The translations under genes were made by a program, and so were the position numbers. From assembly GCA_018266255.1 (NCBI GenBank), contig JAFEAT010000007.1:248001-312000 (forward strand): DNA of 64,000 nucleotides, read 5' to 3'. The notes beneath the pieces were generated by a model. The model ran no database searches. It saw only the letters and a program-made list of their open reading frames with translations, and was not told where the DNA came from. Below, piece by piece: positions 41,621-51,300 of this stretch. This DNA is from Cyanobacteria bacterium SZAS-4. Its GTDB lineage: Bacteria; Cyanobacteriota; Vampirovibrionia; Obscuribacterales; Obscuribacteraceae. The stretch's first letter is position 1. Every line of letters begins with the position of its first letter.

Positions 41621-41757
41621 GTGTCAATCATTGATTGGTCTAAACCAACTCAAACTTTCATTTAGTAATTCGATGCTTTAAAGTCCGCCTATTCTGAATG
41701 AACTCAACCACTAAAACAGCCAACCAGCCTCAATTTTCCAGTATTTGTGAAAAATAA

Positions 41758-41811
41758 AGCGATATCAGTTTAGTTATCCAATTCGAACCATTAGCTGATA
41801 TCGCCTTAAAA
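41758..41811 (+). repeat. 54-bp palindromic element, copy B
   Basis: AGC, GATATCAGTTTAG, variable core, then CTGATATCGCCTTAAAA. The last 17 nt and the GATATCAGTTTAG block are identical to copy A read on the minus strand. It is 401 nt upstream of the plus-strand gene at 42213 and about 400 nt upstream of imuA on the other side. Confidence 0.85.
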
Positions 41812-42212
41812 ACGAAATACCATGGTGCCGACGCATTAGCAAAGTCCGTTTTATGGGGGCTGGAGCATCATAGAAGCACAGATGAAACGGATTTAAGGAG
41901 CATTTCGTATTTTTCCCATACTCAACTTTGCAAATTGGTCTTACTCTGATTTCCTTGCCCCACCAATCTAACCAAACCGGAGCGATCCGACTCGCACGCA
42001 TCATGCGTGGAGGACAGCCCACAAGCTCACAGAGCTCGCAAGCTGTAAAAGCTGACTACGATCAGTTTTCTTCGCCTACCGAGTTCACCTCAAATGCTGA
42101 AAGGCTTTGATGATGAACCACTGACCTTGCCCACAAAAATTTACCAGCTCATCGATGTGAGTCGCACGCGACGATCGGTCGTGCTCGTTCGACTCCTTGG
42201 AGGATTTTTCCA

Positions 42213-43061
42213 GTGTCTGCCAAACAAGATTTTGATCCAAGAGAAGCGTCACTGCCGATGCGCGATGACATGCGGATGGACCCACGTGGTGGTCAGGATC
42301 ACAGCATGGCTCTCTATCAGTCAGCCTACGAACCGAGCGACTCAGGCAATGGTGGATTTAGAACTGACTGCTTCCCGAAACACTTCCCGCGGAATTTTCC
42401 AGACAACAATGACGGAGATGTGGAGATTCCACGATGCTGGCCACTACCTGGTGGCAATGACTGGAGAACTCCATCTGAGGCTCAACAGACTAAAGCTGAG
42501 ACCAAGCTAGATGCAGGCGTGAATGGACTCATCGGTGATGCTGATAAGCAGAATCTGATTGATGCTAACCATGCGCTCCTGACAGGCGATGCTGCAGGTT
42601 TGAGTGCTGCGTACGCGAAGTATCAAGACGATCCAGGCAAACTAAAAGCATTTGTCGAAGAACAAAATCGCGAACTAAAAGATGCGAAATCTGACGTCGG
42701 TGTGCAAATGACTGACGACGGAAAAATCTACTTCTCGAAAGACCACGGACAAAGCGCTGTTGAAATTGATTTAGCGTCAGGCGAAAGCTCTGTGCGTCGT
42801 GTAATGCACGATCTAGACGGCAACATCTATGTTGGCGACAAAGTTGATAATGCTGACCCAGAAAAGGCATTGGACCGCATCGGCAATCATGCTGTTAACG
42901 AAATCAATGGACCTTATTTTAGATTTGCAATGCAATACGATCATGTGAGAAACCACTATAAAAACGCCTTTTTGCTGAACTCACAAGACCGATCCGACGA
43001 TCCTGCTTCTGCTGATGAAGACTTCGTCACTCAACCGAATCCGCAGGCAATTGCGGTGTAG
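42213..43061 (+). CDS. Hypothetical soluble protein
   Basis: 282 residues from a GTG at 42213 with GGAGG 9 nt upstream. No signal peptide or membrane helix. The first 85 residues are polar, Pro/Asp/Gly-rich and probably disordered ('DPREASLPMRDDMRMDPRGG'). A helical segment follows ('AETKLDAGVNGLIGDADKQNLIDANHALL...YAKYQDDPGKLKAFVEEQNREL'), then a beta-rich part 'GVQMTDDGKIYFSKDHGQSAVEIDLASGESSVRRVMHDLDGNIYVGD', reminiscent of the DG-containing strands of the 910-residue protein at 36-39 kb. No family recognised. A terminator with a GAAA loop follows. Confidence 0.6.
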   Translation: MSAKQDFDPREASLPMRDDMRMDPRGGQDHSMALYQSAYEPSDSGNGGFRTDCFPKHFPRNFPDNNDGDVEIPRCWPLPGGNDWRTPSEAQQTKAETKLDAGVNGLIGDADKQNLIDANHALLTGDAAGLSAAYAKYQDDPGKLKAFVEEQNRELKDAKSDVGVQMTDDGKIYFSKDHGQSAVEIDLASGESSVRRVMHDLDGNIYVGDKVDNADPEKALDRIGNHAVNEINGPYFRFAMQYDHVRNHYKNAFLLNSQDRSDDPASADEDFVTQPNPQAIAV

Positions 43062-43090
43062 CCCAAACAAACAGTTTTGCTGAAGGCAGG

Positions 43091-43126
43091 TCGTCATGTT
43101 CGAAAGAACATGGCGATGCTGTTTTT
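43091..43126 (+). terminator. Intrinsic terminator with GAAA tetraloop
   Basis: CATGTTC (43095-43101) pairs with GAACATG (43106-43112) around GAAA. The stem extends outward through TCGT/GCGA with one G-U pair. A run GTTTTT follows at 43121-43126. It lies 30 nt after the 282-residue gene. Confidence 0.85.
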
Positions 43127-43268
43127 AGGGATATTCAAACGAAGAGATAAACTGCAGTCCACTTGTTTGTAACGCGACAAATGCCCTTTTTTAAGAGCTG
43201 ATACTGTTTGGGGCAGTTTGATACTCGACATGGTTTAGGATATAAGGTGCAATCAAAGGTGCTCCAAA

Positions 43269-43694
43269 ATAAACGTTTCTCACACTGAAAAGGCTGAATT
43301 CGTCCGCTATCTTATCGCTGGTTTTTCGGCAGTTGGCACTGACTTGGCAACATACGCGCTCTTACTTGGTCCGCTCGGTCCCGACCCGGCGAAGGCGATT
43401 TCTTTCTTGACCGCATGTTGTGTTGCTTACCTGCTAAACAAATTCTGGACGTTCAAAGCGCACGCTCATTCATGGTCAGAAATTTCTAAATTTATTGGTC
43501 TATACTCGGCCACATTCGTAGCCAATGTCGCAGTCAACCAAATTGTAATTACCGTTGCACCACAACTTTCGCCGGCATTAAAGCCTTACATCTATCAGCT
43601 GGGATGGCTAACTGCAACAGGCGTGAGCACCATCCTCAACTACCTTGGACAGAAGTTTTGGGTATTTCGCAAAAACAGTGCAGAAAGTCAATGA
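43269..43694 (+). CDS. GtrA family membrane protein, apparent ATA start
   Basis: 141 residues if translation begins at ATA 43269. The frame upstream of the first conventional start (TTG 43344) stays open to a stop at 43236 and encodes the missing GtrA N-terminus 'AEFVRYLIAGFSAVGTDLATYALL', including the conserved F-x-R-Y and the first helix. No ATG, GTG or TTG exists there, but ATA 43269 has AAAGGTG 7 nt upstream. Four helices in total, with 'FLTACCVAYLLNKFWTFK' and 'ATGVSTILNYLGQKFWVFRK', the GtrA signatures. GtrA proteins are thought to flip polyprenyl-linked sugars. A sequencing error or a real rare start remains to be separated. Confidence 0.8.
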   Translation: MNVSHTEKAEFVRYLIAGFSAVGTDLATYALLLGPLGPDPAKAISFLTACCVAYLLNKFWTFKAHAHSWSEISKFIGLYSATFVANVAVNQIVITVAPQLSPALKPYIYQLGWLTATGVSTILNYLGQKFWVFRKNSAESQ

Positions 43695-43731
43695 AACTTC
43701 AGTGACGTCCAACACCAGTTAGACGGGTCGG

Positions 43732-44985
43732 TTAAGAATTTGCTTTGTCCAACACTGACTGGTTTGTTTGCTCTGTTACAGGTTGATGTTTGTCCGCGGC
43801 GAGTTCGCTCTGCTCCGTCACTTCCGCAATCGTAGCCGAATCACCGATCGTCTCCAACTTGTGCGATGCAGATGCCCTGGCAGCCAAATGCGTGACAAGA
43901 ACATTGACTAAACAAGCGACAGGAAGGCTGTAAATGACACCAAGCATGCCGTCTAATCTGGCACCAATCATGATGGCTATGAAAATCATGACAGGGTGCA
44001 ATCCAATCACGTTACCAATGTATCTTGGCGCAACTACGTTGTCCTTCAGCCATTGAACAAGGTTAAACAATAGCGCCACGACGATCACCTGGGTGATACG
44101 GTTAAACGGCAAATTATCGACACCGTCAACAGCGGCAGAAAAGACAGTTGGAATAAATCCGATCGTGGGCCCAATAACCGGAACGATTTCCCATACTCCA
44201 AGAAAAATCCCCAGCAGCAATGCATAATGAACACCTAGCGCCATGTAAACAAAGATCATGAAGGCGCCGAACAAAAGTCCAAGCACAATCTGACCTCGGA
44301 AAAATGCTTGCAGCCCAATATCCATATCTGTGGCTAACACTTCCAGAAACGGATAGTGCTTTTTCGGAAAAAGTTTGATAATCGATTCTTTGATGTTGTG
44401 ACCATCAAGTAGAAAATAGAACGAGACGACGATAATACTCAAACCGTAAAATAACCAGGTCATCGTCGACATCGCTACATCCGTCATTCTTCCAATAATT
44501 TGCGCTGGATCTGGCTTTGGAATGCTTCCTACAACTGTCGTGAGAATATCAACGGCTCTGACTTGAATCTGCGCAGCATGAAGACGCGCCTCCACCGGCT
44601 GCAACGCCTTGACGAGGAAATCAAGCCACTGCGGAAACATATTGAAAGTAGTATCAACCAATTGCGAAACCTGAAAAATAATCGCCGGTATAATTAGAGT
44701 GATACCAAAAATCGTGATTACGCCTAAGATTGCATAGACAATAAGAATAGCTGCTGCTCTATTTCTTACGACCTTTTCCAGCCAGTCGACTACGTTGATA
44801 AACAAGTAGCTGAACAGAACTGAAAATCCAAGAATTCTAATGATATCAGCGAAAAAACCACCGATTTGCAAAAATGCTATGAATGCCACCAATGCCAGTA
44901 CCAGCACTGTCAGCTGTCTTTGCAGGCGCAATAGTTTGTCGGGAGATTTCTCCTCAGGATTTGATTCTCTGTTTCTAGATGTCAT
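43732..44985 (-). CDS. AI-2E family transporter (PerM-like)
   Basis: 417 residues from the ATG at 44985 (AGG 6 nt upstream); a TTG at 45012 is the alternative. Eight or so hydrophobic helices: an early pair at about 22-75, a third at 85-110, a long soluble stretch 'QLVDTTFNMFPQWLDFLVKALQPVEARLHAAQ', and a C-terminal bundle with 'GLLFGAFMIFVYMALGVHYALLLGIFLGVWEIVPVIGPTIGFIPTV', where the P-x-x-G-x-x-x-G-x-x-P is the family hallmark. Members have been linked to AI-2 export or Na+/H+ antiport. A charged C-terminal tail of about 50 residues is added. It is divergent from the hydrolase gene. Confidence 0.9.
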   Translation of the reverse strand: MTSRNRESNPEEKSPDKLLRLQRQLTVLVLALVAFIAFLQIGGFFADIIRILGFSVLFSYLFINVVDWLEKVVRNRAAAILIVYAILGVITIFGITLIIPAIIFQVSQLVDTTFNMFPQWLDFLVKALQPVEARLHAAQIQVRAVDILTTVVGSIPKPDPAQIIGRMTDVAMSTMTWLFYGLSIIVVSFYFLLDGHNIKESIIKLFPKKHYPFLEVLATDMDIGLQAFFRGQIVLGLLFGAFMIFVYMALGVHYALLLGIFLGVWEIVPVIGPTIGFIPTVFSAAVDGVDNLPFNRITQVIVVALLFNLVQWLKDNVVAPRYIGNVIGLHPVMIFIAIMIGARLDGMLGVIYSLPVACLVNVLVTHLAARASASHKLETIGDSATIAEVTEQSELAADKHQPVTEQTNQSVLDKANS

Positions 44986-45119
44986 CAACAACCTGCTACC
45001 GACGAGTTTCAACTAGTCTAGCTCATTTATTAGATCTTGCGAAACATAACCAGCTGGGGCTAGGTCGATGCAGCTTATGACGGCGCAGATTACTATAGAG
45101 AGAGGATTCAGAATCCACC

Positions 45120-46130
45120 ATGTTGCTGAGTACACATAATGAGAGCAGCAAACACCTTACTCGACCAAAGCAGGAAATATCAGGCTTGAAAAAGCGCCTT
45201 TTATTAGCATTATTAGTGGTGTCATGCTTGTTGAACGCTGCCGGCATAACCTTTTTCGTGCTATTTCTAAATTCGGAATCTCACAACAAATCGCTGAAAC
45301 GCAACTTCAAAAGACAACTGACAGACCTGGAAATTGTCCGAGCTGAGGCAAATCAAGCTAATTCTTCAGCCATTCTTTCACGCAGAATGTTTATCAGTCA
45401 GTTCGATGGCGCACCAGACTCATTTGCCGTGGCACCACCGTTTCTTTTGATGCCCACTAGGGCCGTCACTCTTGTGGTCTATCTGCACGGACAAAATTCA
45501 ACTTACTTTGAGCCATTTGAGACCGGAAAAGGTAAATGTTTGGCTGAGACCGTAATTGGTCGCAATAACACAATTTTAGTGTCATGCAACTACCGCCCCC
45601 CTGCCTCATGGGGAACAGACGCTGCCATCTCGGACATTACTCAAAATGTGCGTGAAATGTGTCAAGAATATCCAGTCACTAGAATTGCGATCATGGGCAC
45701 ATCTATGGGCGGTTCGATTGCCCCCACCTATGCAGCGATTGCTCCGCCTGACATCAAAGAAAAAATAGTCGGAGTGGTCAGCGTGGAAGGCGCCGGAAAT
45801 CTCGCCAACCTCTTCAATCAGACGACAATGCAATCAGTGAAAAACGCCATGACGACGTCGTTTGGCGGCACACCGGAAACGCAAGCACAAGCCTATGCAG
45901 CTAGAAGTTTTCTCACGCACATCAGCGAACTGCCGAAGGGCGTTAAATTTGCAATTGTTTCGGCCGGAAAAGACAAGGTGGTTCCCCGACCTTTGCAACG
46001 AGAGATGGAAGATGCCCTGGAGAAGGCGAATATTCAGACCAAGTTGATTGACCTGGACATCCATCATGAGGCACCGCCGATGGATATCTACAATCAAGCT
46101 TTGGATTACGTCTTAGAGCCAGGTCAATGA
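45120..46130 (+). CDS. Membrane-anchored alpha/beta hydrolase
   Basis: 336 residues. One N-terminal helix (about 25-50, 'LLLALLVVSCLLNAAGITFFVLFL') anchors it, with the catalytic part probably periplasmic. Hydrolase motifs: 'TLVVYLHGQNSTYFEPF' (oxyanion HG), 'VTRIAIMGTSMGGSIAPTYAAIAP' (Ser nucleophile in GTSMGG), 'AIVSAGKDKVVP' (Asp) and 'LDIHHEAPPMDIYNQALDY' (His). Likely an esterase or peptidase; substrate unknown. GAGAGG lies about 15 nt before the ATG, which is a little far. Confidence 0.8.
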   Translation: MLLSTHNESSKHLTRPKQEISGLKKRLLLALLVVSCLLNAAGITFFVLFLNSESHNKSLKRNFKRQLTDLEIVRAEANQANSSAILSRRMFISQFDGAPDSFAVAPPFLLMPTRAVTLVVYLHGQNSTYFEPFETGKGKCLAETVIGRNNTILVSCNYRPPASWGTDAAISDITQNVREMCQEYPVTRIAIMGTSMGGSIAPTYAAIAPPDIKEKIVGVVSVEGAGNLANLFNQTTMQSVKNAMTTSFGGTPETQAQAYAARSFLTHISELPKGVKFAIVSAGKDKVVPRPLQREMEDALEKANIQTKLIDLDIHHEAPPMDIYNQALDYVLEPGQ

Positions 46131-46135
46131 CGGGA

Positions 46136-46154
46136 AAACGTGTATACTACGTTT
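46136..46154. promoter_or_regulatory. Operator-like dyad over the Nudix-regulator promoter
   Basis: AAACGT (46136-46141) and ACGTTT (46149-46154) flank GTATACT, which contains a -10-like TATACT. The dyad is 40 nt before the ATG at 46195. It would block RNA polymerase if bound, fitting autoregulation by the encoded protein. Confidence 0.5.
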
Positions 46155-46194
46155 ACTCCTTGAACCACCCACCAGCCACACAATAGCCGGATTT

Positions 46195-46872
46195 ATGTCA
46201 ACTGAAGCAGTTCGAGTCACCGTCGACACCGTCGCATTCGCTATAGAGCAGGGCGCCCTCGAAGTATTGCTAATTAAACGGAAATTCGACCCCTTCAAAA
46301 GCTCATGGGCATTGCCAGGCGGCTTTATCGTCGATGCGGACAAAACTTTAGACGATGCAGCCGCACGAGAGCTTCTAGAAGAAACAAACGTCGGCGACGT
46401 CTATCTGGAGCAGCTATATTCATTCGGAGACAAGGGGCGCGATCCGAGAGGCCGGACTGTTACCGTAGCCTATCTGGCACTGTTGCGTCAGGAAGAGTTG
46501 GAACTCAAGGCAAGTTCTGACGCCAGCGGTGTGGCCTGGTGGCCTGTGAACCAGCTGCCCGAGCTTGCTTTCGATCATGCGGATATAATTTCTTATGCAC
46601 GCAAAAGATTGCGCTACAAAATCGAATATTCACCCGCGGCTTTCATGCTCATTCCAGCAAAATTCACACTGAGAGATTTGCAAATGGTCTACGAGGCAGT
46701 TCTCGGTCGAAGCGTAGACAATCGAAATTTTCGCAAAAAATTTCTCAACACTGGTGTGCTCCAAGAACTAGATGAAACCTCGCAGGAGACCTCGTTTCGT
46801 CCTGCCCGCCTCTACAACTTTTCCGAAGGAGAATTTGAGAGGCTCCCAGATCGGCCGGTATTCCTGTTTTAG
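46195..46872 (+). CDS. Nudix-domain protein of the NrtR-like regulator type
   Basis: 225 residues. Nudix half at about 1-135: 'TVDTVAFAIEQGALEVLLIKRKFDPFKSSWALPGGFIV', box 'TLDDAAARELLEETNV', 'YSFGDKGRDPRGRTVTVAYLAL'. The Nudix box has one extra residue and Asp instead of the first Glu, as allowed in regulatory members. The C-terminal winged helix at about 150-225 ('FTLRDLQMVYEAVLGRSVDNRNFRKKFLNTGVLQEL') is typical of NrtR, which senses ADP-ribose and represses NAD genes. A nadCAB operon lies 14 kb away, but its upstream dyad differs from the one here, so regulation of it is not shown. A plain Nudix hydrolase is the alternative. Confidence 0.82.
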   Translation: MSTEAVRVTVDTVAFAIEQGALEVLLIKRKFDPFKSSWALPGGFIVDADKTLDDAAARELLEETNVGDVYLEQLYSFGDKGRDPRGRTVTVAYLALLRQEELELKASSDASGVAWWPVNQLPELAFDHADIISYARKRLRYKIEYSPAAFMLIPAKFTLRDLQMVYEAVLGRSVDNRNFRKKFLNTGVLQELDETSQETSFRPARLYNFSEGEFERLPDRPVFLF

Positions 46873-46895
46873 TAAGGCATCATATTTAATACCAA

Positions 46896-48179
46896 ATGCG
46901 TAAATCAAAAATAAAATCGAGGGCCTTACTTTTTCTAGCGACGAGTCTGCTAGGCACTTCTCCAGCTCTCAGTCAAAGCCACAACTGGAACCTACAAGCT
47001 AGAGCACAAGCTGAAAATTCAAATTCGAGAGCGCTGAGTTTGCTCGCCAAAGGTTCGGCCGTGAAGGGGTCGTTGGACCAGGCGATAGCAGCGTTATTGC
47101 GAGCGACTGCAGCCGACCCGACCGATCCAGTTCCATATACCACTCTGGGACTCGCTTTTGATCTAAAACAAAGATATAGCGAAGCGCTGGAAGCATTAGC
47201 TAAGTCATATCAGCTTGATCCCAAAAACAAGGAAACGGTCTTGAGCACTGGCATCAGCCACTACTTAGGACACTCCTTCGATAAATCAGAACACGTTTTG
47301 ACCACGCTACTTCGACAAAATCCAACCTTCTGCGACGTTCATATCGATTTGGGTTTTGCCAATATGCGTCTTGGTGAATTCGATAAAGCAAGAAGGCACT
47401 TCAAACAGGCTATTTCTTGCAACCCTAACTGCCAACCGGCATACCAGGGACTCGCTCTGGTGGATTACTTATCAGGTGATCTTGAAAGCGCGCTTGCAGA
47501 AGCCACTCATGCAGAAACACTGAAACCTTATCCGCCCGTAACTCTCTTGCTCGCCGAGATATGCGCCATGCGCGGCGATAACGACCAAATGCGGGGCGCC
47601 TTAAAGCGACTGAGCAGATTCAAATTGCCAATCGAACAGCGCCCAATGGCTCTAATCGGTTTCTCGGCCAATCACGATTTTCATTGGGATCCCTTTCTTG
47701 CAGATGATTTCGATCGCGGCAATTTTGTTAGTGCCAGAGCCCTTGATCTACCGTTGCAGGATAAGAAGCGGAGCGCACTGGCATCAGCTGGAAAGATTGA
47801 CCAGGAACTTGCGCGCGCCGAACAAATGCTGGCAAGTGCACCAAATGACTTTTATCTTCTGCGACAAGCAGGACTTTTGAATATGGCTGCAGGAAAGTAT
47901 GGCACCGCAGTCAAACAGTTCAATGAAGTGCTGACAAAGTCTTGCCCCAACAGCCACATCGACTATCTGTATCTCGGTCGCAGCCTGGCGCTGCTCGGTC
48001 GCAAAGACGACGCAGCTCAATGTGTACGTGAGTACAAAAAAAATCTTTCTCAACAAAAAATCTCACCGATGTTCCAAAAAATTATGGATGATGTCGCCGG
48101 AAGCGCCGCTGCCGCACCGCCGCAAACACCTGCCCAGCAAACGCCGACGGCCCCGTCACCGTCTGACACAGGCTTCTAG
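46896..48179 (+). CDS. Exported TPR repeat protein
   Basis: 427 residues with a signal peptide (MRKSKIKSRALLFLATSLLGTSPALS). At least seven TPR units: 'SLDQAIAALLRATAADPTDPVPYTTLGLAFDLKQRYSEALEALAKSYQLDPKN', 'FDKSEHVLTTLLRQNPTFCDVHIDLGFANMRLGEFDKARRHFKQAISCNPNC' and later 'NMAAGKYGTAVKQFNEVLTKSCPN' among them. The C-terminal 25 residues are Ala/Pro/Thr/Gln-rich ('PPQTPAQQTPTAPSPSD'). A periplasmic binding scaffold is likely; partner unknown. It follows the Nudix gene after 23 nt and could be co-transcribed. Confidence 0.78.
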   Translation: MRKSKIKSRALLFLATSLLGTSPALSQSHNWNLQARAQAENSNSRALSLLAKGSAVKGSLDQAIAALLRATAADPTDPVPYTTLGLAFDLKQRYSEALEALAKSYQLDPKNKETVLSTGISHYLGHSFDKSEHVLTTLLRQNPTFCDVHIDLGFANMRLGEFDKARRHFKQAISCNPNCQPAYQGLALVDYLSGDLESALAEATHAETLKPYPPVTLLLAEICAMRGDNDQMRGALKRLSRFKLPIEQRPMALIGFSANHDFHWDPFLADDFDRGNFVSARALDLPLQDKKRSALASAGKIDQELARAEQMLASAPNDFYLLRQAGLLNMAAGKYGTAVKQFNEVLTKSCPNSHIDYLYLGRSLALLGRKDDAAQCVREYKKNLSQQKISPMFQKIMDDVAGSAAAAPPQTPAQQTPTAPSPSDTGF

Positions 48180-48319
48180 CTCACCTGATCAATGGTCTGG
48201 CAATCGCCTGTTAGCGTGATGCGCACATAACCCGTGGCAGGCTAAAATCACTTTGAGGGAGCAATGTTTCTCTTGGATTCGATTAAAATTCCGCGCAAAT
48301 AAAGGGCACGGGCTAGCAA

Positions 48320-51300
48320 TTGGTCGGAAATCGAAACCAAACATCCAAAAGTTTTCACGGACTTCGCCATCCGTCGCTATCCAATTATCGCAACTTGAAC
48401 TTGCTCCACCGTGGATTGAAACACGACGTCTTTCAAGCTGTTTGCGAGTCAGACGACAGCACGGTTATCCTCAAAATTCTCAATAGCGAAAATAAAAATC
48501 CAACCGCGATTGCGCGACTTGAAAGCGAATATCGCATTCTCAGTGAGAACAGCATTCCCGGCATGGTCAAAGCACTTCGCATTGAGCAAGAGGGCAATCA
48601 TGTCTTTCTGGTGATGGGATACACGGGTTCGACAACACTGGCTGATTTACTAGCGACCACTGGTCCACTAGATCCCCACACGTTTTTGCGCATCGCCATT
48701 CAACTGACACAGACCGTTGAGCGCATTCATGACGAGAACATAATTCACCTCGATTTATGTCCTCAAAATATTTTGATTGATGCGGAGACCGACGCTCTAA
48801 CAATTGTCGGATTTGGCTCGGCCACTAAAGTTTCGCGCATAGAACACGCAAACACTGGTCCCATCCGTCCAGCAAAATTAAAAGGTGCGTTGCCTTACAT
48901 TTCACCGGAGCAAACCGGTCGCACAAACTGCTCGGTCGATCACCGAAGTGATTTATATGCACTCGGAGTAATTTTCCAGGAGATGCTAACTGGTTGCACG
49001 CCTTTTACTTTTACTGATCCACTGGAGATGGTGCATGCGCATTTGTCGCAAACACCGCCTTCAATTCGACTCCTGAAGCCAGAATTGCCTGAAGTTTTGG
49101 CGACCATCGTGCGTGAATTGCTTGGCAAGGCTCAAGACGACAGATACCAGAGCGCATCGGGACTGAGCTATGACTTGACCTTACTGCAACAACTCTCGGC
49201 AACAAAAACTTGGCCTGAAACTTTCAATCTCGGCAGTCGCGATCGCTCTCGCGGGCTGGTGATGCCGGAAAAACTCTATGGACGCAATCGCGAATTGAAA
49301 TTGCTTAGCCAGGCATTTGACCGGATGATGCAGCACAATAAAGCGCAACTCCTGATCGTCAGTGGATACTCGGGAATCGGCAAAACATCGTTGGTTCGAC
49401 ATCTCTATGAACCGATTGGCAGGCAGCAGGGCTTCTGTCTTTCAGGCAAGTTCGACCAGTTCAAACGAGACATACCCTTTGCCACGTTTGTACAAGCGTT
49501 CGAAGAATTGGTGCAATATCTCCTCACCGAATCTGAAGAACAAATTGCCAGCTGGAAGGTCAAACTTGAAAGTGAATTGGGTCAAGGAACAGCAGTTGTA
49601 GCTCGGCTTTTACCCAAGATCGAATTGCTTCTCGGCAAACAAGCTGAAGTGCCGGCGTTGGCAGCGGCGGAAGAACAAACACGGTTCAAAACAGTCTTCA
49701 GGCAATTCATCAAAGTTTTTGCGCAACAAACACATCCACTCGTTTTGTTTCTGGATGACTTGCAGTGGGCAGATCCAGACAGCTTGCAACTTATCCAAAG
49801 CCTTATCACTGAGTCGAACAATCTCAATTTGCTATTGATTGGATCGTATCGTGACAATGAAGTTAGTAAGGACCACGCACTGTCCATGGTGCTCGAAGAC
49901 ATAGCCAAAGAAGCACAAATTCAGCACATCGTTCTCAAGCCGCTGTCGCTCAAACATCTTAACGACCTGATCTCAGAAGCATTGCGCGCCAATGCCAATC
50001 AAACACTTGCGTTAACCAATCTGATCTACAAGAAGACTTATGGAAACCCGTTTTTTACGATCCAATTTTTGCAGATGCTCTATCTCGAAGAGCTGTTACG
50101 TTTCGACAGGATAACGGGTTCGTGGATCTGGGATCTCAATGAGGTACAAGGGCGAAACTACACAGACAACATCGTCGACTTGCTTCTCACTAAATTAAAT
50201 CGCCTGCCCATTGCCGCAAGACATCTTACTCAACTGGCCGCTTGCCAGGGTAACGTTGGCGATATCGACACACTACTGATGGTATCAGAACAGACAACCA
50301 GTCAGGCTGAGGCCAATTTGACCGAAGCAGTGCGGGCTGGCCTGATCCTCTTGCAGCGTGGGAAATATCGATTCCTTCATGACCGCATCCAGCAAGCAGC
50401 CTATGCTTTGATTCCAGAAGATAAGCGCGCCGCTGAACACCTGCGCATAGCGCGCCTTCTTGTAGCCAACTTAAGTGATGAAACAGTCGAAAAGAGTCTC
50501 TTCGAAATAGTCAGTCAATATAATCTTGGAATATCACTCGTCGTCGATAATGAAGAAAAAGCGCAATTGGCCAAACTAAACTTAAGAGCCGGTCGCAAAG
50601 CCAAAAGTAACACAGCCTACACGTCCGCACTACAATATTTCTCAATTGGTCTCAGCCTGTTCGTCGATTGGAACGAAAGCGACGACCAGTTAAACTTCGA
50701 TCTCAATTTCGACCAGTTAAACTTCGATCTCAACTTCGCCCAGGCCGAATGCAAGTGGTTGCTGAAGAAATGGGACGAAGCAGAAGTCGAATGCGCTCAG
50801 CTCTTTAAAATAAGCAAAAACAGATTGAATACCGCGAACGCTTATCGCCTGCAATCAGAAATTGTAGCTTCTCAAAAATGTGACTATGTTGCATCTGCAG
50901 ATTTCGCCTTGATGGGATTGAAAGCACTGGGCATGCCGATGTCGATGCACCCTTCCAACACAGAGCTGACTAGTGAGTACGATGCAGTCTGGCGTCGCCT
51001 GAATGATCGCGCCATTGAAAACCTGGTAGATCTGCCGTTGATGACCAATCCTGAAGTGTTAGCTTGTATCGATATTTTGCAGTCGCTTTATTTCAGCTCG
51101 ATGATTATCGATCGCAATCTCTTCTTGCTGGTGGGGGCGAAAATTGTCAACACAAGTTTGGAGCACGGCAATTGCAGTGCTTCTGTATTGGGCTATGCAC
51201 AATTTGCACTGACACTGCCAAGACTGTTCGAGAAATATGAGGAGGCCGAAAGGTTCTGTCAGCTCAGTAAAAACTTGGTCGAACAACGCGGGCTAAATGG

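Larger units (their letters stand above)
41360..42212. other. Intergenic region upstream of imuA
   Basis: About 850 bp without a supportable gene. It holds the CGCATCGATGCG palindrome (41380-41391), the CCATAC/GTATGG dyad (41605-41620), element B (41758-41811) and the start region of the plus-strand gene at 42213. The remainder looks AT-rich and non-coding, with short frames lacking ribosome sites. Confidence 0.5.

Noticed and set aside
41441..41665. Open frame of 74 codons upstream of imuA
   Set aside because: No ribosome site and it overlaps dyad and repeat DNA; composition looks non-coding.
41783..41791. ATTCGAACC, complementary to a tRNA T-loop, inside element B
   Set aside because: No acceptor, D or anticodon stems can be drawn around it, and copy A has a different core; not a tRNA.
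42094..42510. 138-codon plus-strand frame overlapping the 282-residue gene
   Set aside because: Other frame of a gene that has a GTG with a strong ribosome site; a shadow frame.
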